The notes beneath the pieces were generated by a model. That model was not told the DNA's origin. It saw only the letters and a list, made by a program, of their open reading frames with translations, and searched no databases. This document shows positions 26,314-35,055 of a DNA stretch of 64,000 nucleotides, piece by piece (position 1 is the stretch's first letter; each line of letters starts with the position of its first letter). The stretch comes from Microbacter sp. GSS18 (GTDB lineage Bacteria; Actinomycetota; Actinomycetes; Actinomycetales; Microbacteriaceae), in contig CP119753.1 of the NCBI GenBank assembly GCA_029319145.1, positions 620,001 to 684,000 on the forward strand, written 5' to 3'. The translations under genes were made by a program, and so were the position numbers.

Positions 26314-27324
26314 TCAGGCGGCGGGCTCGAGCTGCACGATCAGCGGGCGGTGATCCGAGCCCGCGTCGTCGTGCGAGCGCAGGACGATCGATCCGGTCGC
26401 GATCCAGTGGTGCGACGCCATGATGTGGTCGATCGGCACGCCCACGAGCGACGGCACCTCGGTCGACCACGTCCCCACCGACCCGTTGCCGGTCTCGGCG
26501 GCGGCGTCGTGGCAGCGGCCCAGGGCGCCGCCGTCCACGCCCAGCCCTGCCATGTGGTCGACGGTGGCGTTGAAGTCGCCCGCCATGATCACGTTGGCGT
26601 CGCCGCACTGATCGGCGAGCCACTGCAGATCCTCGCGCCAGTCCGCCATGTAGCTGCGCCGCGGCGCGACGGCATGGGCGGCCACGACGATCGGCCCGTT
26701 CCCGTCGGTCGGCATCGCGATCGCGCTGGGGACGGTCGTCGTCCCGGCCTGGCTGGCCTCGATGACCGCGTAGTTGCCGAGCTCCGGCGCGATCAGCAGC
26801 GTCGTGGAGCCGGCATCCCACTCGGTGTCGGGATAGTCGGCGTAGTGCGCCCACATCGGCTGCCCGAGCTCGCGCATCTCGATCGCGACCTGCTCGCCGC
26901 TCTCGATCGTCGTCTCGGGAAGCGCGACGATGTCGGCATCCATGGCCACGGCGATCTTGGCCACCGTCTCGGGTGCCGTGGCCTCGCCCGCCGTGTTCCA
27001 TGTCATGACACGGATGCTGTCGTCGGTCTTGGCAGGCAGTGTGTCCGTTCCGATTCCCCGGTCGGCCATGATCGCGGTGCCGGCGACGGCGGCGATGACC
27101 GACACGGCCGCCACCGACAGTGCGAAGCGGCGCAGGGGCCGCACGACCGCCAGCAGGAGCGCGACGACGGCGACCGCGGCGAATGCGGCGACCAGGAGCC
27201 CGCGGAACGAGACGATCTGCGCGACCGGCCACAGACGCTCCACACGGAAGAACCCCGGCCACGTCAGCACGGCTGCGCCGATCGCCCACAGCACGGCGAG
27301 GAGGACACCCACGAGGCGAAGCAC
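26314..27324 (-). CDS. membrane-anchored endonuclease/exonuclease/phosphatase-family protein
   Basis: This 336-residue protein has three N-terminal membrane helices (about residues 1-20, 42-62 and 70-90). An extracytoplasmic EEP domain follows: VMTWNTAGEA (metal Asn), IVALPETTIES (catalytic Glu), IVVAAHAVAPRR, IMAGDFNATVDH (Asp/Asn) and GSDHRPLIVQL (Asp-His). EEP proteins of this membrane type are usually annotated as phosphodiesterases, but the substrate is unknown. The GTG at 27324 is fixed by TAGAGT 7 nt upstream. It is divergent from the PHP gene. Confidence 0.88.
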   Translation of the reverse strand: MLRLVGVLLAVLWAIGAAVLTWPGFFRVERLWPVAQIVSFRGLLVAAFAAVAVVALLLAVVRPLRRFALSVAAVSVIAAVAGTAIMADRGIGTDTLPAKTDDSIRVMTWNTAGEATAPETVAKIAVAMDADIVALPETTIESGEQVAIEMRELGQPMWAHYADYPDTEWDAGSTTLLIAPELGNYAVIEASQAGTTTVPSAIAMPTDGNGPIVVAAHAVAPRRSYMADWREDLQWLADQCGDANVIMAGDFNATVDHMAGLGVDGGALGRCHDAAAETGNGSVGTWSTEVPSLVGVPIDHIMASHHWIATGSIVLRSHDDAGSDHRPLIVQLEPAA

Positions 27325-27331
27325 GACCGCG

Positions 27332-27337
27332 ACTCTA
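27332..27337 (-). promoter_or_regulatory. -10 box of leaderless EEP-family gene
   Basis: TAGAGT on the minus strand lies 7 nt before the GTG at 27324. Confidence 0.55.
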
Positions 27338-27352
27338 TGTCAGGTGGCTGGG

Positions 27353-27403
27353 AGATCCGTCAGCGGACATGCCGGTCGGGGCATGTCGGCCGGACACGGA
27401 TCT
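27353..27403. repeat. nested inverted repeat between divergent genes
   Basis: Outer arms AGATCCGT (27353-27360) and ACGGATCT (27396-27403) enclose inner arms GACATGCC (27366-27373) and GGCATGTC (27380-27387) with a 6-nt centre. It fills the space between the two leaderless promoters of the EEP and PHP genes. Confidence 0.7.
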
Positions 27404-27421
27404 GCGCGTGGGATCGGGCGC

Positions 27422-27427
27422 TACGCT
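27422..27427 (+). promoter_or_regulatory. -10 box of leaderless PHP gene
   Basis: TACGCT lies 6 nt before the GTG at 27434. Confidence 0.55.
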
Positions 27428-27433
27428 CGTGCC

Positions 27434-28297
27434 GTGTCGGCAACGCATCGGTTCCAGGGTCCGAGCGACCTTCACCTGCATTCGACGCAGTCCGACGGCA
27501 CCGAGCCGCCCGCGCAGGTGATGGCCGCGGCGCACCGCCATGGCCTTCGGACGGTGTCGCTGACCGACCACGACACGACCGCCGGATGGGCCGAGGCGGC
27601 CGAGGCCGCCGGGTCGCTCGGGATGACCCTGCTGCCGGGCATGGAGCTGTCGTCGCGGCAGGAGTGGCGCAGCGTGCATCTGCTCGCGTACCTCTTCGAC
27701 CCCGACGACCCGGCATTGCGGCGGATGACGGGCCGCATCCGGTCCTCGCGCCTGGATCGCGCGCGACTGATCGCGGACCGCATCTCGCTCGACTTCGACC
27801 TCGCGTGGGAGGACATCGTCGCCCATACCGTCGACGGCGCCACGGTGGGCCGGCCGCACATCGCCGACGCCCTGGTCGCACGCGGATTCGCGCGCGATCG
27901 CGCCGACGCGTTCGCGGGCATCCTCCATCCGCGCGGCCGGTACTACGTCGAGCTCTACGCCCCGGATCCGGTCACCGCGGTCGAGGCGGTCGTCGGCGCA
28001 GGCGGCGTCGCGATCGTCGCCCATCCCGCCGGCCGCGTGGGCGTGCCGCCGGCGTCGCTGCTGTCGCGGATGCTCGATGCGGGTCTCGCCGGGTTCGAGC
28101 TCGACCATCGCGACAACCACGCCGCCGGCGTGCGAACGCTGCGCCGGCTGGTGCGCGAGCGCGACCTCATCGTCACCGGCTCGAGCGACTATCACGGACT
28201 GGGCAAGCCCAATCGTCCGGGCGAGAACACCACGTCCGACCAGATGGTGGCGCGCATCATCGACGCCGCGAACGGCAGCGCCCCCGTCTACCCGTAG
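27434..28297 (+). CDS. PHP-domain phosphoesterase (YciV/TrpH-like)
   Basis: This 287-residue metal-dependent phosphoesterase has the PHP motifs SDLHLHSTQSDGTEPP (motif I), SLTDHDTTAGW (motif II), GMELSS and HLLAYLFDP (motif III) and VAIVAHPAGR. The last is GSSDYHGLGKPNRPG (motif IV). The arrangement fits the YciV/RNase AM group, whose E. coli member trims 5' ends of RNA and cleaves 3',5'-bisphosphates. The exact substrate here is not shown by sequence. The GTG at 27434 is fixed by TACGCT 6 nt upstream. Confidence 0.92.
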   Translation: MSATHRFQGPSDLHLHSTQSDGTEPPAQVMAAAHRHGLRTVSLTDHDTTAGWAEAAEAAGSLGMTLLPGMELSSRQEWRSVHLLAYLFDPDDPALRRMTGRIRSSRLDRARLIADRISLDFDLAWEDIVAHTVDGATVGRPHIADALVARGFARDRADAFAGILHPRGRYYVELYAPDPVTAVEAVVGAGGVAIVAHPAGRVGVPPASLLSRMLDAGLAGFELDHRDNHAAGVRTLRRLVRERDLIVTGSSDYHGLGKPNRPGENTTSDQMVARIIDAANGSAPVYP

Positions 28298-28325
28298 GCG
28301 GACGAGGGCGCGGCTCGCGTGGATG

Positions 28326-28751
28326 TCAGCCGAGGGCCTTGGCCTTGATGGCCTCGTACTCGTCGGCGGTGATGGTGCCGGCGTCCAGCAGGGCCTTCGC
28401 CTTCGCGATCTCCTCGCTGGGGCTCGAGCTCGCCACCTGCTTGATGTAGGCGTCCTGGGCGTCCTGCATCTGACGCGCCGCCTTCGCGCTGCGCTCGGCC
28501 ATGCCGCCTCCGCGGGCGATGAGGTAGATCAGGGCCGTGACGAACGGCACGAAGATCAGGAAGAGGATCCACACCGCCTTCCCCCAGCCGTTCAGCTTGT
28601 CGTCGCGGAACAGATCGCCGATGATCGCGAACAGGGCGAACAGGTAGGCGAAGAACACGAAGACCGCGAGGAACCACCAGATGAGGTCCCAGAACGATCC
28701 CCAGAATCCCTGGTATTCGTAGCCGGTCGTGACTGCTTCGATCACACGCAC
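28326..28751 (-). CDS. PLDc_N/SHOCT-domain membrane protein
   Basis: This 141-residue protein has two N-terminal membrane helices (about residues 22-45 and 58-80, WDLIWWFLAVFVFFAYLFAL and VWILFLIFVPFVTALIYLIA). They surround the LFRDDKLNGWGKAVWI motif of phospholipase-D N-terminal-like small proteins. The C-terminus is a SHOCT domain (IAKAKALLDAGTITADEYEA). SHOCT domains are short oligomerisation modules, and the function is unknown. The start is GTG at 28751 with AAAGG about 10 nt upstream. It is a single gene. Confidence 0.88.
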   Translation of the reverse strand: MRVIEAVTTGYEYQGFWGSFWDLIWWFLAVFVFFAYLFALFAIIGDLFRDDKLNGWGKAVWILFLIFVPFVTALIYLIARGGGMAERSAKAARQMQDAQDAYIKQVASSSPSEEIAKAKALLDAGTITADEYEAIKAKALG

Positions 28752-28813
28752 GATGATGCGCCTTTCTTGAGCGAGGGACGGGCGCGGGCGCGCCCGTCGC
28801 TCACCCTAGCGCC

Positions 28814-30304
<1,491 letters not shown>

Positions 30305-30424
30305 GATATGTATGCCTGTTCGATGAGGGCGGCGCGGGTGCCGCGAGATGGATCCACGCCCTCATTCAGCCGCAGGCGCGGGGCCCCGATCCGACGCCGG
30401 GACGCGTTCCAGGATACCCGGCCA

Positions 30425-30430
30425 TAGGCT
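30425..30430 (+). promoter_or_regulatory. -10 box of leaderless ferritin-like gene
   Basis: TAGGCT lies 7 nt before the GTG at 30438. A second GTG follows immediately. Confidence 0.55.
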
Positions 30431-30437
30431 AGGACCC

Positions 30438-31154
30438 GTGGTGAGGTGGTTCTGGCAGCGGCGCGTCCCGGGCGAACGCAATCTGACACTGCGGTCCCGA
30501 GGCGATTTCGGCGACACGGTCCGCGTGGATTTCGAAGAGCTCGCCCCCGACGTCGATACGTTCCTGGGGCAGGCGGCGTATCTGCAGCTGGGGTTCTTCG
30601 AGACCCTCAGCGAGCTGATCGCGGCCACGCCCGAGCTCGCGCACAAGGAGGCGCTCTCGCGCGCCGCCGGCGCGGCGCTGACCAAGCACGAGGAGCTCGT
30701 GGCGCTCATCCGAGAGCGCGGCGACGACCCGACAGCGCTCATGCTGCCGTTCCGCGAGCCGCTGGACGCGTTCCGCGGCGCGACCCACGGCGTCCGGCCG
30801 CAGGAGACGATGCTCGCGGTGCACATCACGGCCGGCATGCTCGACGACTTCTACCTCGCGCTGGCATCCAGCTACGGCGACACGGGCCGGCGCGTCGTGC
30901 GCATCCTCGGCGCGGACAGCGACCGGGAGGCGATCGTGGACCTGATCCACGCCGCGATCGACGGGGACGTCGAGATGAAGTCCCTGCTGGCGATGTGGGG
31001 GAGGCGCCTGGTCGGGGACACGCTGCTGATCGCGCGCGCCGCGCTGCGACCCCGCCAGCTCGACCTCGCCGACGAGGAGAAGGTCGAGCCGGTCTTCACC
31101 GAGCTCATGTCCGCGCACTCTCGGCGGATGGATGCGATGGGGCTCGCCGCCTGA
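30438..31154 (+). CDS. ferritin-like fold protein
   Basis: This 238-residue, mostly helical protein resembles the conserved actinobacterial ferritin-like/MiaE-related proteins such as Rv3210c. Possible ligand residues lie in the helices FFETLSELIAATPEL, LTKHEELVALIRERGDD and DGDVEMKSLLAMWG. I cannot confirm a complete di-iron site (two E-x-x-H pairs), and only KHEE is suggestive. The function is unknown. It sits divergent from the DEAD helicase, a conserved pairing. The first of two tandem GTGs is used because of the spacing to TAGGCT. Confidence 0.8.
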   Translation: MVRWFWQRRVPGERNLTLRSRGDFGDTVRVDFEELAPDVDTFLGQAAYLQLGFFETLSELIAATPELAHKEALSRAAGAALTKHEELVALIRERGDDPTALMLPFREPLDAFRGATHGVRPQETMLAVHITAGMLDDFYLALASSYGDTGRRVVRILGADSDREAIVDLIHAAIDGDVEMKSLLAMWGRRLVGDTLLIARAALRPRQLDLADEEKVEPVFTELMSAHSRRMDAMGLAA

Positions 31155-31169
31155 GGCCGGAGCTCCCGC

Positions 31170-31460
31170 TCAGCCGATGCCGAGCCGCTCGCGGGCTGCC
31201 TCGTCGCGTGCCGTCCGCATCCGGGCGAGCGCGATGACCGCCGGGTAGGTCACGACCACGGGCACGACGAGCGCCGCCAGCCACGGCCACGGCGTGTCGA
31301 TGCCGATGCCCGCCCACGTGAGGGCGGCCCACGCCGCACCGGCGCTCACGGCGCCGATCATGGGCGCCAGCGCCGCGCCGCGCGTGCCCCGCGCACCGAT
31401 GTGGAAGTGCACGCCGATGCCGATGACGGCGCCCGCGATGAAGGCCAGGAGGATCTGCAC
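31170..31460 (-). CDS. small three-helix membrane protein
   Basis: This 96-residue protein has three hydrophobic helices (ILLAFIAGAVIGIGVHFHIG, PMIGAVSAGAAWAALTWAGI and WLAALVVPVVVTYPAVIALA) and a short charged tail. The start is GTG at 31460, only 10 nt after the DUF3107 stop, so the two are probably co-transcribed. I do not recognise a named family. It looks like the small integral-membrane proteins common beside DUF3107 genes in Microbacteriaceae. Confidence 0.7.
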   Translation of the reverse strand: MQILLAFIAGAVIGIGVHFHIGARGTRGAALAPMIGAVSAGAAWAALTWAGIGIDTPWPWLAALVVPVVVTYPAVIALARMRTARDEAARERLGIG

Positions 31461-31470
31461 GCGCGGTCCG

Positions 31471-31695
31471 TCAGGCGACGAAGCCGACGCGGCGGGATTC
31501 CTCGGTGCCGAGCTCGATGTAGGCCAGGCCCACCGTCGGGACGATGTAGGCGTTGCCCTTGACGTCGGCGAAGGTCAGGTGGGTCGCCCCGGCGTCGAGC
31601 GCGGTCGCGACGGACTTCTTGACCGCGGCGGCGGGCTCGTCCGTCTCGAAGCTGAGCTCACGGCCGGTGTTCGCGATGCCGATGCGGATCTCCAC
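31471..31695 (-). CDS. DUF3107 small protein
   Basis: This 74-residue soluble protein has the DUF3107 pattern EIRIGIANTGRELSFETD and VKGNAYIVPTVGLAYIELG. It ends in the EESRRVGFVA tail. It corresponds to the mycobacterial TB9.4 (Rv3208A) family, whose function is unknown. The GTG at 31695 is preceded by GAAAGG with 8-nt spacing. An open frame that continues antisense through adnA is a composition artefact and does not belong to the gene. Confidence 0.92.
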   Translation of the reverse strand: MEIRIGIANTGRELSFETDEPAAAVKKSVATALDAGATHLTFADVKGNAYIVPTVGLAYIELGTEESRRVGFVA

Positions 31696-31821
31696 GTGAC
31701 TGCCTTTCTCGAGCGTGCGCGACCCGGTGCCCGGGCTGCATGGCCACTCTACGACACCGCCGGTGCGTGCCCGCCCGCGCGCCGCACGCTGTGGGCGAAC
31801 GGCGGTGTCGCGGCCGCGCGC

Positions 31822-31827
31822 TACCGT
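31822..31827 (+). promoter_or_regulatory. -10 box of leaderless adnA
   Basis: TACCGT lies 6 nt before the GTG at 31834 and 9 nt before the ATG at 31837. The spacing favours GTG. Confidence 0.5.
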
Positions 31828-31833
31828 CGAGGG

Positions 31834-34800
31834 GTGATGTCCCGCCCCGTCGACGCGCCCGAACGTCTGGACGCCGATCAGCGGCTCGTCGTCGATCTCG
31901 ACCCCGACGCCTCGGGGGTCGTGCTCGGCGCCCCCGGGACCGGCAAGACGACGGCCCTGGTGCGTCGCGTCGCGCGTCTGCTCACCGACGCCGGCCTCGC
32001 GCCCGACGAACTGATGGTCCTCACCCCGACCCGCCAGACCGCCACGGCACTGCGCGACCGGCTGGCCGCGGGGCTGGACGTGGCGACCCCCGGACCCCTC
32101 GCCCGCTCGACGTCGTCGTTCGCGTTCCAGCTCGTGCGCGCCGCGGCGGTCGCCGCCGACGCCACGCCGCCCCTGCTGCTGGCCGCGGGGGATCAGGACC
32201 GCATCATCGCCGAGCTTCTCGCCGGCGACGAGGAGGACGCCGTCGCCGAGGGCAGCGACCGCTGGCCCGCCGCTCTGTCGCCGTCCGTGCGGCGCTCGCG
32301 TGCGTTCCGATCCGAGCTGCGTGCGCTGTTGGCCGAATGCGCCGAGCTCGGACTGTCGCCGGCCGAGCTCGGCGCGCTCGCGCGTTCGCAGGACCACGAG
32401 GCCTGGCAGGCTGCGGCGGGCTTCGCCGCCGAGTACGCCTACACGCTGGGACGGATGCGGGCAGACCACCGCGACCCCGCGCAGCTGGTGCACGAGGCCG
32501 CGGGTCTGCTCGCCGAGGCGGACGCCGCGCGCATCGGCCCGGCCGCCCGGCTCCGCGCGATCCTCATCGACGACGCGCAGGAGCTCACGCGCGGCGGCGT
32601 GGCCCTCGTCGAGGCCGCTCGTCTGCGCGGTGTGGCCGTGCTCGCCTTCGGCGACCCCGACATCGCCTCGGGAGCCTTCCGCGGAGCCAGCGCCGAACTC
32701 TTCGACCGGCTCGTGCGCATCCTCGGCTCCGACGTGCACGTCCTCGACGGACCGCACCGCGCCGCGCCGGGGCTCACGCGGCTGACGCGGTCGGTCACGG
32801 CCTCGATCGGCGCGAGCGGTCGCGTCGACCACCGCCGCGCTCCCGGCCCCGACGTCGCCGACGACTCCGTGACGGCCCTGGTGAGCGAGTCCCCCTTCGC
32901 CGAGTCGGACCGCATCGCCCGGACGCTGCGGACCTGGCACGTGATGGACGGCATCCCGTGGGACGAGATGGCCGTCATCGCCCACGACACGCGCCAGGTG
33001 GCGCAGCTGGACGTCGAGCTCGCCGCGCGCGAGGTGCCCACGCGCGCGGCGAGCGTGCCCCGCCCGCTCGGGCGCGAGGACGTCGTGCGGGACCTCGTGG
33101 GCATCGTCCGCCTCGGCATGCAGGAGGCCGGCGAGCGTGACCCCGACGCGATCGCCGACGCCCTGCTCACCGCGTTCGGCGGTCTCGATGCCGTCGGGCT
33201 GCGGCGACTGCGCGCGCGGCTGCGCATCGCCGAGCTCGCCGACGACGGGGTGCGGCCCGCCCGGGAGCTGCTCGCCGAGGCGATGCGCGAGCCGGCGTGG
33301 CTGGCCCTGATCGACTCCGCCGAAGGGCGGCGGGCCGAGCGCCTCGCGGTCACCCTCGCGAAGGTCCATGAGCAGGCGTCGCGCGGCGCGACGATCCACG
33401 AGCTGCTGTGGACGGTCTGGGAGCGCTCGGGGCTCGAGCAGACCTGGCTGCGCCGTGCCGCGTCCGGCGGCGCCGGCGCCGACGAGGCCACGCGTTCGCT
33501 GGACGCGCTGGTGGCGCTCTTCGGCGCGGCCAAGCGCGCCGTGGAGCGCGCGCCCGAGGAGGGACCGGCCGGATTCATCCGCGAGATCCTCGACAGCGAC
33601 GTTCCCGAGGACATGCTGACGGCGCCCGAACGAGCCGGCACGGTCGCGCTGCTGACCCCGGCGTCGGCGCTCGGTACCGAGTTCGAGGCGGTGGTCGTCG
33701 CGGGCGTGCAGGACGGCATCTGGCCCAACACGCGGCTGCGGGGCGGGCTGCTGGACACGTGGCGTCTCGCCGACGCCGTCGCGGCCTGGCGTCAGGGCGC
33801 GGGGGTCGTCGAGCCGGCGGTCCTCGACCGCCGGCGCTCGGTCCTGCACGAGGAGCTCCGCCTGTTCGCGCGGGCCGTGTCGCGCGCGCGCTCGCGCATC
33901 GTGGTCACCGCGGTCGACGACGACGATCTCGGCCCGAGCTCTCTGTTCTCCTATCTTCCCGACCCGGTGGCGGACGCCGCGGAGGCGGCGGCGCATCCCC
34001 TGACCCTGCGAGGGCTCGTCGCCCGCCACCGCCGGACGCTGACGACGGCCCGCGATGAGACCGAGCGCGCCCACGCGGCAGGCCAGCTGGCGCTCCTCGC
34101 CGACGCCGGGGTGCCCGGAGCCCACCCGGACGAGTGGTTCGGCGTCACGGGGCCCTCGAGCACCGCGCCGCTGCACGATCTGGCCGACTCTCCCGTGCGC
34201 ATCTCCCCGTCGCGCCTGGAGGGCTTCGAGAGATGCGGTCTCGACTGGGCCGTCCGCTCGCTCGGCGGCGACACGAGCTCGTTCTCGTCCGGTCTCGGCA
34301 CGATCCTCCACGCGGCGATGGAGCATGCTCCCGACGGCGATCTCGAGGCGCTGCGCGCCGCCGTCGAAGACCGCTGGGGCGAGCTGCCTTTCGAGGCCGA
34401 GTGGCTCGAGCGGCAGGAGCGCGCGTGGGCCGAGGTGCTCGTGCGGCGGCTGCACGTCTACCTGCGCCGCGTCGGGTCGGAGGGCGGTGTCGCCGTCGGC
34501 GCGGAGTCCCGGTTCCGCCTCGCGGTCGACCTGCCCGATGGCGACGGCGAACCGGCCGTGCGCGCGGCCGATGCCGATGCGGCCGGCCCGGCGGCGGTGC
34601 TGTCGGGATCCATCGACCGTGTCGAGCTGTACCCGGCCGGACGCGGCGAGGACGTGCCGATCGCGGACCCCGGCGGCCCGCCCCGTGTGGTGGTGCTCGA
34701 CCTGAAGACGGGGCGCAGCGAATCGCGCGTCTCCGCCGACAAGGTCACCGACGACGCGCAGCTCGCGGCCTACCAGCTCGCCGTCGCCGAGGGACTCGTC

Positions 34801-35055
34801 GACGGCGTCGACGGTGCCGTCAACGCCGGCGCGCGCCTGCTCGTGCTGTCGAGGACCCTCAAGGGAACCCACTACCGCATCGCCCACCAGGCGCCGATGG
34901 ACGACGAAGCGCGTGCGGCGTTCCTGCGGCGGATCGCCGTCAACGCGCGCGGGATGGCGGCAGCCGAGTTCATCGCCAACGTCGATGCGCACTGCACCGA
35001 CGACCGGTTCGCGGTGTGCCGCCTGCACACCGTCAAGGCGGTGAGCTCCTCGTGA
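31834..35055 (+). CDS. adnA: AdnA-like helicase-nuclease subunit
   Basis: AdnA is one half of the actinobacterial AdnAB motor-nuclease that resects DNA double-strand breaks. The 1073-residue protein has an N-terminal SF1A helicase (Walker A GAPGTGKTT at residues 32-40; motif II region ILIDDAQELT) and a C-terminal PD-(D/E)xK nuclease (VVVLDLKTGRSE near residue 955, followed by DDAQLAAYQLAV). Motif II has Asp in place of the usual catalytic Glu, which suggests a weak or vestigial motor, as reported for mycobacterial AdnA. There is no complete four-Cys Fe-S pattern. The downstream partner overlaps by 4 nt. Confidence 0.92.
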   Translation: MMSRPVDAPERLDADQRLVVDLDPDASGVVLGAPGTGKTTALVRRVARLLTDAGLAPDELMVLTPTRQTATALRDRLAAGLDVATPGPLARSTSSFAFQLVRAAAVAADATPPLLLAAGDQDRIIAELLAGDEEDAVAEGSDRWPAALSPSVRRSRAFRSELRALLAECAELGLSPAELGALARSQDHEAWQAAAGFAAEYAYTLGRMRADHRDPAQLVHEAAGLLAEADAARIGPAARLRAILIDDAQELTRGGVALVEAARLRGVAVLAFGDPDIASGAFRGASAELFDRLVRILGSDVHVLDGPHRAAPGLTRLTRSVTASIGASGRVDHRRAPGPDVADDSVTALVSESPFAESDRIARTLRTWHVMDGIPWDEMAVIAHDTRQVAQLDVELAAREVPTRAASVPRPLGREDVVRDLVGIVRLGMQEAGERDPDAIADALLTAFGGLDAVGLRRLRARLRIAELADDGVRPARELLAEAMREPAWLALIDSAEGRRAERLAVTLAKVHEQASRGATIHELLWTVWERSGLEQTWLRRAASGGAGADEATRSLDALVALFGAAKRAVERAPEEGPAGFIREILDSDVPEDMLTAPERAGTVALLTPASALGTEFEAVVVAGVQDGIWPNTRLRGGLLDTWRLADAVAAWRQGAGVVEPAVLDRRRSVLHEELRLFARAVSRARSRIVVTAVDDDDLGPSSLFSYLPDPVADAAEAAAHPLTLRGLVARHRRTLTTARDETERAHAAGQLALLADAGVPGAHPDEWFGVTGPSSTAPLHDLADSPVRISPSRLEGFERCGLDWAVRSLGGDTSSFSSGLGTILHAAMEHAPDGDLEALRAAVEDRWGELPFEAEWLERQERAWAEVLVRRLHVYLRRVGSEGGVAVGAESRFRLAVDLPDGDGEPAVRAADADAAGPAAVLSGSIDRVELYPAGRGEDVPIADPGGPPRVVVLDLKTGRSESRVSADKVTDDAQLAAYQLAVAEGLVDGVDGAVNAGARLLVLSRTLKGTHYRIAHQAPMDDEARAAFLRRIAVNARGMAAAEFIANVDAHCTDDRFAVCRLHTVKAVSSS

